The notes: a model not told the origin generated them from the sequence alone. Positions 1-5,581 are shown, counted from the stretch's first letter. The stretch: 5,762 nucleotides of DNA from Pseudomonadota bacterium (GCA_963205465.1 CAUJKG010000183.1:1-5762), one strand, 5' to 3'. Numbers and translations are program-made.

Positions 1-645
1 CACCGCATCCGCAATGCCTTGCGGAGGATCCTGGTTGAAATCAAGGCCGGCCGTGCCGAATGCAAGATCCATATCGGCAACGACTGAATCAATGGCGAGA
101 TCACGGGCGATGGCGAAGGCAATGTTGTGCGCAACAGTGGACGCACCGACGCCACCTTTCGCGCCGATGACGCCGATGACGCGACCGACGGGCTTGGCGT
201 CGGCAGCACCGTAAAGACCCGCGATCGATGCAACGATATCCAGCGGCGCAAGCGGCGCCACGAGATAGTCGCTCACGCCGCGGCGGACGAGCTCGCGATA
301 GAGAATGATATCATTGACGCGGCCGACCACGACAACCTTGGTGCCGGCGTCACAGCTTTCGGCGAGCCGGTCGAGACCCTCGAGCAATGCGTTGCCGTGA
401 CCATTGTATTCGATCAGGATCACATTCGGCGTCGAGGAAACGCGGTAGGCTTCCTCGGCGGCCTGCAGCCCTCCCATGGAAACCTTCACATGCGCGCGCG
501 CCATACGCCGGTCGGCAGCACCGTTCTGCACGGCATGCGCAAGCTCCGGCGTTTCGCAGAACGCTTGAATCGTGATGCGCGGGACCGGCGGAACGTGACG
601 TTCTTCCGCGGCCGGTGAGTTGTCGAGTATGGGTGCGGCTCTCAT
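1..645 (-). CDS. cpaE: CpaE-like pilus assembly ATPase (partial, C-terminus outside window)
   Basis: Encodes the first 215 residues of a CpaE/TadZ protein, a MinD/ParA-superfamily ATPase that in Tad systems sits at the inner membrane and helps place or regulate the pilus machine. Residues about 22-150 form a receiver-like N-terminal domain (VILIEYNG, KVVVVGRVND, GVSDYLVAPLAPLDI). It is followed by a deviant Walker A, KGGVGAST at 163-170: the signature lysine K163 is present, and the usual second lysine is alanine, as is common in CpaE. A Walker A'-type stretch DMDLAFGTAGLDF follows at 191-203. The ATG at 645 overlaps the cpaD stop by one base (TGATG), with an AGGA Shine-Dalgarno at 651-654 inside cpaD, so translation is probably coupled. 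The gene runs off the left edge; the Walker B and C-terminal parts are not visible. Family assignment is firm; the cellular role is known only from homologues. Confidence 0.93.
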   Translation of the reverse strand, partial: MRAAPILDNSPAAEERHVPPVPRITIQAFCETPELAHAVQNGAADRRMARAHVKVSMGGLQAAEEAYRVSSTPNVILIEYNGHGNALLEGLDRLAESCDAGTKVVVVGRVNDIILYRELVRRGVSDYLVAPLAPLDIVASIAGLYGAADAKPVGRVIGVIGAKGGVGASTVAHNIAFAIARDLAIDSVVADMDLAFGTAGLDFNQDPPQGIADAV

Positions 646-1373
646 CAGTTTCCTACGTTGCTGACTTTGCCATTGTTCGTAGAGTTATAGATCGTCGAAG
701 GATCCTGGCCCTTGCTATACTTCTCGAGCACGTTACGGCGGCGCGCGGCATAGGCCGGCGCCTCGTTGCGGGGCTGCACGAGATCCTCAGGGTTGGCGAC
801 TTGCGCGGCTAAGTTCTGCTGGGTCGCGCAGCCGAAATTGCGCGTCGAATAATTCTGGTCGGATTTCGAATTGATGGTCGGCCCCAGATCTTCCTGGCCG
901 GCATGGCAGCGGCTTGCGACCTGCGCCTTGAGCGCGGGAAACGTCAGGCGGATCGGCGCGACGTTCGACGGATCCTGCGTCTGATAGCTGCGAACCTGGA
1001 TCGCGCGCAGCGGCACGCCAGAGGAAGCCAGCACGCTCTGCAACTCGCGAACGGTATGGCTCGACGCCATTTCATTTGCGGTGCCAGCGGGCAGTTCGAT
1101 CGTGAGCGGCCCCGATCCGTAGCGGCGCCACTGCGAAGCGAAGCCGCCCGCGAGCGCGCGCTGCTCAGGCGTCAAACCAGCGCGGCCGCTGCCGACGAAA
1201 AGCTGCACCGAGCGAATGCCTTCATTGATCTGGATCGGATGACGGTCGCGATAATCCGCAGGCACGCTACCCGTCACGATGCGATCGGTCTGGCAGCCGG
1301 CCATCGCCAGTGAGACGACACCCATCAGGAGGGCGGCGCGGATGCGGACCGGTACTGCACGGAGAACTGACAT
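645..1373 (-). CDS. cpaD: CpaD-family pilus biogenesis lipoprotein
   Basis: A 242-residue CpaD (Pilus_CpaD family) protein, an outer-membrane lipoprotein associated with the CpaC secretin in Tad pilus assembly. The N-terminus has an Arg-bearing start, a hydrophobic stretch and a lipobox MAGC ending at Cys27. Family hallmarks are DYRDRHPI at 40-47 and FGCATQQNLAAQVANPEDL at 180-198. Cys156 and Cys182 remain in the mature domain and could pair in the periplasm (inference). The start was set at the ATG at 1373 because GGAG lies six bases upstream (1380-1383). An in-frame TTG at 1385 would add only four residues and would use that GGAG as part of its own coding sequence. The gene lies 16 nt after cpaC and overlaps cpaE by one base, so it is an internal operon gene. 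Confidence 0.93.
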   Translation of the reverse strand: MSVLRAVPVRIRAALLMGVVSLAMAGCQTDRIVTGSVPADYRDRHPIQINEGIRSVQLFVGSGRAGLTPEQRALAGGFASQWRRYGSGPLTIELPAGTANEMASSHTVRELQSVLASSGVPLRAIQVRSYQTQDPSNVAPIRLTFPALKAQVASRCHAGQEDLGPTINSKSDQNYSTRNFGCATQQNLAAQVANPEDLVQPRNEAPAYAARRRNVLEKYSKGQDPSTIYNSTNNGKVSNVGN

Positions 1374-1389
1374 TTTACGCTCCAAGAAC

Positions 1390-2865
1390 TCAATCCAGAA
1401 TGAAACCGTAATCGCCTTTGAGGCGCTTCGGCTCGTTCACACCAGGCACGCCGTAGATTCGGTTCAGCCGGCCGAGCAGTACGGCCGATTGATCGGAAGG
1501 ATTCGCGAAGCCGTCGTCCGGACGCGCGAGCGCCTGCGGCGCGTTATGGCGCACGACATAAGGCGTCACCATGATCATGAGTTCGGTCTGGCCGGTCTGG
1601 TAGTCGCGGCTCTTGAAGAGCGCGCCCAGCACCGGAAGATTCATCAGACCGGGAAGTCCGTTGATGTTCTGCTTGGTCTGCTCCTGCAGCAAACCGGCGA
1701 GCACCAGCGAACCGCCCGACGGAAGCTCGACCGTCGAATTGGCCCGGCGCACGCGCAACGCAGGAATCGTGATCTGCGAAAAGCGGACAGCACCTTCGGA
1801 AGAAAGCTCGCTGACTTCGGTCGCGACACGCAGGCTGATCTTGCCCTCGGAGAGCACGACCGGCGTGAACTCAAGACCAATACCGAACTGCTTGAATTGG
1901 ATCTGGATCTGGCACTGCCCGGTCGCCGGGTCGCAGCTCTGGCCGGCGGGAATCGGAAACTCGCCGCCCGCGAGAAACTTCGCGGATTCACCGCTGATTG
2001 CCGTGAGGTTGGGCTCGGCCAGCGTGCGCAGAATGCCAGCCTGCTCCATGGCGCGCAGCGTCGCGCTGACCGTGCCACCGTTCGGTAAGGAAAGCGAAGG
2101 CGTGATCGCGCTCGGCGAGAGCACCTGATTCTGCGCGGAGAACGGATTGGTGTTGTTGAAGTTGACGACGGCGCTGCCGATATTGACGTTGCTGCCGTTC
2201 AGATCGACGCCGAGCTGCTTCAGGATATTGCGCTGGACTTCGGCGACGGTGACGCGAATCATCACCTGCTCGCGGTCGCGGATGGTGAGACCGTTCACGA
2301 CCTTGTTGGCGTCACCCACCATGCGGGCGGCTGTGTCGAAAATCTGCTGCGCTTCGGCGGCGGAGCCCACGGAGCCGGAAAGTACGATGCTGTCGTTGAT
2401 GGCATCGACCCTCACCTGCGCGGTCGGCGCCAGGCGCTGGATCGCAGCCCGCACGCCGACGGCGTCGAGCGCAACTTCGATTTCGTAGGCTGCGATCTGC
2501 TGACCGTCGCCGTCGAAGAACACGATGTTGGTCTGTCCGGCCTTCACGCCGATGAGGTAAGCGCGGCGCGCGGAGCGGATGACGGCATTGGCGATCGCGG
2601 GATTGGCGATCAGCACGTCCTTGGCATCGCGCGGCAAATCGACCACGATCGACTTGCCGATACCGAGCGCAAGAAAACTGCCGCGATTATGCACGACCGC
2701 AGCTTGATGATGCTGCGGCCGCTGAAAGGTCGTCGTCTTCGCCGGAGGTGCAGCAAGCATTGGCTCCGCGGCGTCCGAGAACGCCGGCAGCGTCACCATG
2801 GCAGCGGCAAGCAGGCCAAAGAAAGCAATTGTTAACCCTGCTTTTGCGGCTAGCGGCTTTTGCAT
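1390..2865 (-). CDS. cpaC: CpaC/RcpA-type outer-membrane secretin
   Basis: A 491-residue type II/IV secretin family protein that should form the outer-membrane ring through which the Flp pilus emerges. A signal peptide is visible (hydrophobic 11-28, likely cleaved near residue 32). The pilus-assembly N-terminal domain spans about 64-132 (VLIANPAIANAVI, GQTNIVFFD), a BON-like segment about 136-195, and the secretin domain about 265-437. Secretin signatures are LRTLAEPNLTAISGESAKFLAGGEFPIP, GIGLEFTPVVL and the late GLPGLMNLPVLGALFKS (403-419). A short loop with Cys311 and Cys318 follows the FPIP strand. The ATG at 2865 has a GGGG Shine-Dalgarno-like run six bases upstream (2872-2875) and lies 19 nt after the cpaB stop. 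Length and domain order are normal for CpaC. The N-terminal domain is related to the separate protein encoded at 4981-5454. Confidence 0.96.
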   Translation of the reverse strand: MQKPLAAKAGLTIAFFGLLAAAMVTLPAFSDAAEPMLAAPPAKTTTFQRPQHHQAAVVHNRGSFLALGIGKSIVVDLPRDAKDVLIANPAIANAVIRSARRAYLIGVKAGQTNIVFFDGDGQQIAAYEIEVALDAVGVRAAIQRLAPTAQVRVDAINDSIVLSGSVGSAAEAQQIFDTAARMVGDANKVVNGLTIRDREQVMIRVTVAEVQRNILKQLGVDLNGSNVNIGSAVVNFNNTNPFSAQNQVLSPSAITPSLSLPNGGTVSATLRAMEQAGILRTLAEPNLTAISGESAKFLAGGEFPIPAGQSCDPATGQCQIQIQFKQFGIGLEFTPVVLSEGKISLRVATEVSELSSEGAVRFSQITIPALRVRRANSTVELPSGGSLVLAGLLQEQTKQNINGLPGLMNLPVLGALFKSRDYQTGQTELMIMVTPYVVRHNAPQALARPDDGFANPSDQSAVLLGRLNRIYGVPGVNEPKRLKGDYGFILD

Positions 2866-2884
2866 CGTCAGCCCCGATCCTCGC

Positions 2885-3670
2885 TTACTTGGTGGTCTGT
2901 GTTGAATTGACGCCGAAGCGGACGAAATTCACGCGGCTCGGATCTTGCTGCTGCTGCGGTTCTTCCGTTTCGTTGAGAAGGTTGGGCTTCGCATCCGCAA
3001 GCGAACGCAGCGCCAGCGAAAGCGTGCCGCGCTGGCGCGACATCGCGAGCGATTCAGCCTGTTGCGGCCCGAGTTCCAGCGTCGCGGTTTTACCGACGAC
3101 GACCTTCTGGCCGTTCTTTTCTTCGACGGTCTGATCGATCGCGAGCACGCGAATGTTGCGCAGGATGGTTTCGCTGGTGATGTTTTCCGCCCCGTTGCCC
3201 TGATCGCGGCGGGTCAGAATCACATCGACGTAATCGTTGGGCAGGATGAAACCACCGGCACCTGTCTCCGCGGAAATCTCGGTCGAAACCGCACGCTTGC
3301 CGGCCGGCAGGATCGCGGACATGAAACCGGAGCCGTCGGCGCGGACGAGTTTTTGCTCGCGGATGGGCTCGCCAGCGATGAAGGGCGAGCGCGCGACCGC
3401 TCCCTTGAAATCACTCAGGGCATTGGGCCGATCGGTCTTGCGTATGAAGAGCGGACCCGCCGCGGCGACCGGCCAGGCCTGCCATGCGAGGTCTGCTTCC
3501 GAAACGGCGCGGCCGACTGCAATGTCCGTCTTGGCAACCAGGATTTCGACGGTTTCCTGCGGCCGGACGATCTGCTGCACGGGAGCGGGTGCGCGATTGC
3601 CGGACAACATGAAAGCGGCGCCACCAGCCGCAACGGCGATTGCGAGAACAATAATTCGCGCGGGTTTCAT
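2885..3670 (-). CDS. cpaB: CpaB/RcpC-family Flp pilus assembly protein
   Basis: A 261-residue CpaB protein, a periplasmic component anchored by an N-terminal hydrophobic segment (residues 5-22) and thought to join the inner-membrane machine to the secretin. A SAF-type beta-clip domain lies at about 42-110 (ETVEILVAKTDIAVGRAV and SPFIAGEPIREQKLV). The RcpC domain is at about 116-224, with MSAILPAGKRAVSTEI and the characteristic LPNDYVDVILTRR at 143-155. The C-terminus is low in complexity: four Gln at 239-242 are encoded by a short CAG/CAA run near 2946-2957. The start ATG at 3668-3670 has an AG-rich AGAGTGAG stretch just upstream. It is the first gene of the cpaBCDE set, after a 171-nt gap that contains a CtrA-like box, so the set may have its own promoter. 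Family call is firm. Confidence 0.95.
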   Translation of the reverse strand: MKPARIIVLAIAVAAGGAAFMLSGNRAPAPVQQIVRPQETVEILVAKTDIAVGRAVSEADLAWQAWPVAAAGPLFIRKTDRPNALSDFKGAVARSPFIAGEPIREQKLVRADGSGFMSAILPAGKRAVSTEISAETGAGGFILPNDYVDVILTRRDQGNGAENITSETILRNIRVLAIDQTVEEKNGQKVVVGKTATLELGPQQAESLAMSRQRGTLSLALRSLADAKPNLLNETEEPQQQQDPSRVNFVRFGVNSTQTTK

Positions 3671-3753
3671 ACGCTCACTCTTTCACTCGTGCTGAACCGG
3701 GACCCGGATATGGGTCGCCTGTCTGCCCGTTGCCGGATTTCACCAGCTAAGGG

Positions 3754-3768
3754 TCAACTTATGGTTAA
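3754..3768 (-). promoter_or_regulatory. CtrA-like box upstream of cpaB
   Basis: On the minus strand the sequence reads TTAA, seven bases (CCATAAG), then TTGA. This matches seven of eight fixed positions of the alphaproteobacterial CtrA consensus TTAA-N7-TTAA and includes the favoured half-site TTAACCAT. The second half overlaps a TTGACC (3757-3752) that matches five of six bases of a -35 element, an arrangement known from CtrA-activated promoters. No good -10 hexamer was found 16-18 bases downstream. The box is about 84 nt upstream of the cpaB ATG, in the 171-nt gap (3671-3841) that separates cpaA from cpaB. I saw nothing else convincing in that gap. Binding is inferred from the motif alone. 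Confidence 0.45.
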
Positions 3769-3841
3769 TGAGCCGTAGCGGAATTTAATTAACAGCAGCT
3801 TGCACTTACAAAGATCGTGCGCGGAGCCCCGGCTGCTGGCG

Positions 3842-4342
3842 CTAGAGCGCCTTCATGAATGAAGTTTCCGGATAGACCATCAGGCCCGCGATCGCGAGCG
3901 CAATCCCGTAGGGAATGCCGGTCTTGAGGTCGTGCAGCTGCGCGATCCACTTCTGGCGGGTAACCCACTCCGGCATGGGAAACCGGCGCCATTGCAGAAG
4001 CAACAACGTAAGCGCGCCGCCGGCAATGGAGGCGATCAGAAGGTACTCAAGAAGATGCGAGAAGCCGAGCCAGAGCGCGGTCGCCGCCGCGAGCTTGGCG
4101 TCTCCCCCGCCGATCCAGCCCCGGGCGAAGAAAATAAAAGCAACGACCAGCACAACGATGCCCGCAAGCAGATGACGCCCGAGGTCGCTCCAGTCCATCC
4201 CGGTCAGCCACGCCACCAGGAAAAAGCCCGCAACCAGCGCCAGCGAAACCCGGTTCGAGATCGTCATGCTCACGAGATCGCTTGCCGCGGCAAAAGCCAT
4301 GGCAGCGGGGAAAAGTCCGAGTACGAGAATATGGAGCATCAT
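3842..4342 (-). CDS. cpaA: CpaA/TadV prepilin peptidase (A24 family)
   Basis: A 166-residue inner-membrane aspartic peptidase of the A24 family that should cleave the leader of the Flp prepilin, and probably of TadE-type pseudopilins. Both catalytic aspartates are visible: Asp22 in AAASDLVSMTISN and Asp81 in GGGDAKLAA (the GxGD-type motif). Several hydrophobic segments follow (about 2-20, 33-47, 56-73, 84-117, 143-158), and the C-terminal TGIPYGIALAIAGL is typical of CpaA. It lacks the long N-terminal methylase domain of PilD, as expected for the Tad form. The start was set at the first of two adjacent ATGs (4342 or 4339). An in-frame TTG at 4390 would add 16 polar residues with no family support or good ribosome site. 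The gene follows the flp terminator, so expression needs readthrough or its own promoter; I could not identify one. Confidence 0.92.
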   Translation of the reverse strand: MMLHILVLGLFPAAMAFAAASDLVSMTISNRVSLALVAGFFLVAWLTGMDWSDLGRHLLAGIVVLVVAFIFFARGWIGGGDAKLAAATALWLGFSHLLEYLLIASIAGGALTLLLLQWRRFPMPEWVTRQKWIAQLHDLKTGIPYGIALAIAGLMVYPETSFMKAL

Positions 4343-4451
4343 CGGGAAAATCTCGACTGTCGCGGAAAGTTCGTGCGATTTAAGCGCCAAAGCCTGAGCG
4401 AAGCGTAAATCGAAACTTCCGAATGCGCCTTACGCGGAACCCGGTACAAGC

Positions 4452-4479
4452 AAAGGCCCCGGCTTTCGCCGGGGCCTTT
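4452..4479 (-). terminator. Intrinsic terminator downstream of flp
   Basis: A perfect 12-bp inverted repeat (4452-4463 with 4468-4479) surrounds a four-base loop. On the minus strand the loop is GAAA closed by C-G, a stable GNRA tetraloop, and the stem core is GGCCCCGGC. The stem ends in TTT and is followed by a modest T-containing tail (GCTTG). It begins 24 nt after the flp stop. A second, weaker hairpin (4486-4490 with 4495-4499, loop 4491-4494) lies between it and the stop codon. Together they would terminate or stabilise the short flp mRNA and lower transcription into cpaA. The A/T ends are symmetrical, so it could also act on the plus strand, but no gene ends there. Confidence 0.85.
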
Positions 4480-4503
4480 CGTTCGTCGAATTTCTTCGAA
4501 CGC

Positions 4504-4665
4504 TTACTTGAGTGCGCTCTCAACCGAAGTGAAGGTGCTCTTCAGGTTGCTGCCGACGCCCTGCACGACTGCAATGATGGCGACGGAGATGCAAGCGGCG
4601 ATCAGGCCATACTCGATGGCGGTTGCGCCGGACTCGTCTTTCACGAAACGAGCGATGGTCTTCAT
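4504..4665 (-). CDS. flp: Flp/PilA-family major pilin precursor (Flp/Fap type)
   Basis: A 53-residue prepilin of the Flp family, the structural subunit of the Tad pilus. The short charged leader MKTIARFVKDESG ends at Gly13; the predicted cleavage is before Ala14. The mature protein then starts ATAIEYGLIAA, with the Glu (+5) and Tyr (+6) that define Flp pilins. A single hydrophobic helix covers about 14-38, followed by a short polar tail (GSNLKSTFTSVESALK). Mature length would be 40 residues, normal for the family. Cys25 (mature position 12) lies within the hydrophobic helix. The ATG has a strong AAGGAG Shine-Dalgarno (4674-4679) eight bases away, which fits a highly expressed subunit. It is monocistronic by appearance, with a strong terminator 24 nt after the stop and cpaA beyond that. 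Confidence 0.95.
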   Translation of the reverse strand: MKTIARFVKDESGATAIEYGLIAACISVAIIAVVQGVGSNLKSTFTSVESALK

Positions 4666-4666
4666 G

Positions 4667-4682
4667 TTCAAGGCTCCTTGAA
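4667..4682 (-). repeat. 16-bp inverted repeat containing the flp Shine-Dalgarno
   Basis: A perfect inverted repeat with 7-bp arms (4667-4673 and 4676-4682) and a two-base centre; the minus strand reads TTCAAGG-AG-CCTTGAA. The flp Shine-Dalgarno AAGGAG (4674-4679) lies inside it. As RNA it could form a 6-bp stem with a GAGC loop that partly hides the ribosome site; as DNA it could be an operator. Either role is inferred. The repeat itself is directly seen. Confidence 0.6.
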
Positions 4683-4684
4683 AC

Positions 4685-4747
4685 CTATGTTGGCTCTCTG
4701 CAAGTCCGCCGGACTTTTGTTGCCCGATCGAACATGAGCGAACATAG
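4685..4747 (-). repeat. Nested inverted repeats in the flp leader/promoter region
   Basis: Outer arms 4685-4696 and 4736-4747 are complementary at 11 of 12 positions (CTATGTTGGCTC against GAGCGAACATAG). Inside them is a 7-bp inverted repeat with a one-base centre (4702-4708 and 4710-4716, AAGTCCG/CGGACTT). The right side also carries a 10-bp-spaced direct repeat of CGAACAT (4729-4735 and 4739-4745), one helical turn apart. If transcribed with flp this would be a leader stem-loop just upstream of the ribosome site; if not, it is a compact set of possible protein sites. The transcription start cannot be placed from the sequence. Confidence 0.55.
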
Positions 4748-4766
4748 CGCCGGGGAATTTCGTCAC

Positions 4767-4779
4767 GGTTAATTTGACC
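4767..4779. promoter_or_regulatory. TTAACC/GGTCAA inverted half-sites in the divergent region
   Basis: GGTTAA-T-TTGACC is an imperfect inverted repeat whose arms (4767-4772 and 4774-4779) match at five of six positions. The minus strand carries TTAACCG, similar to a CtrA half-site, and the plus strand carries TTGACC, like a -35. No good second CtrA half at the N7 spacing and no convincing -10 was found on either strand. It lies about 100 nt upstream of the flp ATG and is a possible promoter element for either direction. Confidence 0.3.
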
Positions 4780-4782
4780 GCT

Positions 4783-4798
4783 GAAAACCGCGGTTTTC
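4783..4798. promoter_or_regulatory. Perfect 16-bp palindrome, possible operator
   Basis: GAAAACCGCGGTTTTC is a perfect palindrome with no spacer, in the non-coding region between flp and the rightward gene. It is four bases from the TTAACC/TTGACC element at 4767-4779. Symmetric sites of this length often bind dimeric regulators, but I do not recognise the motif as any named operator. The remaining stretch to the next start (4799-4980) holds an in-frame upstream ATG at 4828 and the ribosome site at 4970-4975, and otherwise nothing I can identify. Confidence 0.4.
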
Positions 4799-4980
4799 GC
4801 GGGGAACGGGAACAGCGTTAAGATTTCATGAGTGCGATTTCAGAACCCTTGCGGCGCAAAGACTTGCACGCGAACCCGAGCCGCTGGGGGCCATCCGTAT
4901 CTTGCGGATATTTGCAGTTCATTCACCAATATGCACGAGACTCCCGGTTCAAATCGTTTGTTTTGCGTTGGGAGGCCGGC

Positions 4981-5454
4981 GTGCTCCGTCATTCGTTCAA
5001 GACCCTGCTCCTGCTTTGCGGCCTCGCGATCTATCCGCACGCGGCATCTGCCGATGCGGTTACGGTCGTATTCGATCAGGCACGCCTTCTTCGTATGCCG
5101 GCCGGAGTTTCCACCATCATTATCGGCAACCCCTCCATTGCCGATGCTACGCTGCAATCCGGCGGCCTCCTTGTCGTGACGGGGAAAGGCTACGGCACCA
5201 CGAATCTCATGGCGCTGGATGCAAAAGGCGACGTGATCGTCGAGCATCAGGTTACGGTATCGTCGCCGAACAACGGCGTCGTCGTATATCGCGGCCCGGA
5301 CCGCGAAACGCTGAATTGCAACCCCTCCTGCCAGCGCACGATCTCCCCTGGCGACGCGCAGGCCGTATTCAATGCCGCCGTACAGCAGAGCGGTCAGCGT
5401 AACACGCTGGCGACCGGGGCCGCGGCGCAGGCCCAACGGCCGCCTGTGCGCTAG
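4981..5454 (+). CDS. Secreted pilus-assembly N-terminal-domain protein (stand-alone CpaC-like domain)
   Basis: A 157-residue exported protein of the 'pilus formation protein N-terminal region' family. The signal peptide MLRHSFKTLLLLCGLAIYPHAASA would be cut before Asp25. Residues about 26-95 form the same domain as the N-terminus of CpaC: IIIGNPSIADATL and GYGTTNLMALDAKGDVI align with VLIANPAIANAVI and GQTNIVFFDGDGQQI. There is no secretin domain. After it comes ETLNCNPSCQRTISPGDAQAVF with Cys113 and Cys117, then a polar tail. The GTG at 4981 was chosen because GGGAGG (4970-4975) lies five bases upstream and the signal peptide starts there; the in-frame ATG at 4828 would add 51 residues and bury the signal peptide. 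It probably acts in the periplasm with the secretin (inference). A TadE gene follows on the same strand after 127 nt. Confidence 0.85.
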   Translation: MLRHSFKTLLLLCGLAIYPHAASADAVTVVFDQARLLRMPAGVSTIIIGNPSIADATLQSGGLLVVTGKGYGTTNLMALDAKGDVIVEHQVTVSSPNNGVVVYRGPDRETLNCNPSCQRTISPGDAQAVFNAAVQQSGQRNTLATGAAAQAQRPPVR

Positions 5455-5472
5455 CGCATCTGGCGTGATTGG

Positions 5473-5487
5473 TTAACCGTTTCTAAA
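5473..5487 (+). promoter_or_regulatory. CtrA-like box 1 upstream of the TadE gene
   Basis: TTAA, seven bases (CCGTTTC), then TAAA: seven of eight fixed positions of TTAA-N7-TTAA. It lies in the 127-nt gap (5455-5581) between the secreted-domain gene and the TadE gene, 95 nt before the latter's ATG. It suggests that TadE begins its own transcription unit. Motif evidence only. Confidence 0.4.
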
Positions 5488-5516
5488 CATCTCGCTGCTG
5501 CTTATCGGCAGACGGT

Positions 5517-5531
5517 TCAACCATTCGTCAA
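5517..5531 (+). promoter_or_regulatory. CtrA-like box 2 (degenerate) upstream of the TadE gene
   Basis: TCAA, seven bases (CCATTCG), then TCAA: six of eight fixed positions, with the same symmetry and spacing as box 1, starting 44 bp further on. The two boxes sit in related surroundings (GGTTAACCGTTTCTAAAC and GGTTCAACCATTCGTCAAAC), which looks like an imperfect direct repeat. It starts 65 nt before the TadE ATG. Weaker than box 1 taken alone; the pairing is what makes it notable. Confidence 0.3.
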
Positions 5532-5581
5532 ACGATCATCGCTATAAACATTGCATCGTGGATTGATCGCGGACCGGTACG

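Noticed and set aside
127..618. 163-codon plus-strand open frame
   Set aside because: It is antisense to CpaE, which has an intact P-loop on the other strand.
1374..1385. TTG at 1385 as the start of cpaD
   Set aside because: The ATG at 1373 has GGAG at ideal spacing, and the TTG would have no separate ribosome site.
1279..2088. 269-codon plus-strand open frame spanning the cpaD/cpaC junction
   Set aside because: It crosses two well-supported minus-strand genes and has the Arg/Ala/Leu bias of a shadow frame.
2946..2957. Short CAG/CAA triplet run in cpaB, considered as a phase-variable repeat
   Set aside because: It has only four codons and is in frame, so slippage would change the Gln count, not switch the gene off.
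2945..3778. 277-codon plus-strand open frame over cpaB
   Set aside because: It lies antisense to a clear CpaB gene; its composition is that of a GC-rich shadow frame, with no recognisable domain or ribosome site.
3814..3843. GC-rich inverted sequence just after the cpaA stop, considered as a terminator
   Set aside because: The inner stem is only four base pairs around a two-base loop, and the minus-strand tail lacks a T-run.
4840..5436. 198-codon minus-strand open frame opposite the secreted-domain gene
   Set aside because: The plus strand carries a signal peptide, ribosome site and a known domain. The minus frame is Arg-rich with no motif.
5447..5458. 12-bp palindrome TGCGCTAGCGCA at the stop of the secreted-domain gene, considered as a terminator
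   Set aside because: It has no loop and no T-run after it; outer pairing (CGCC/GGCG) is weak, so a terminator call is not supported.
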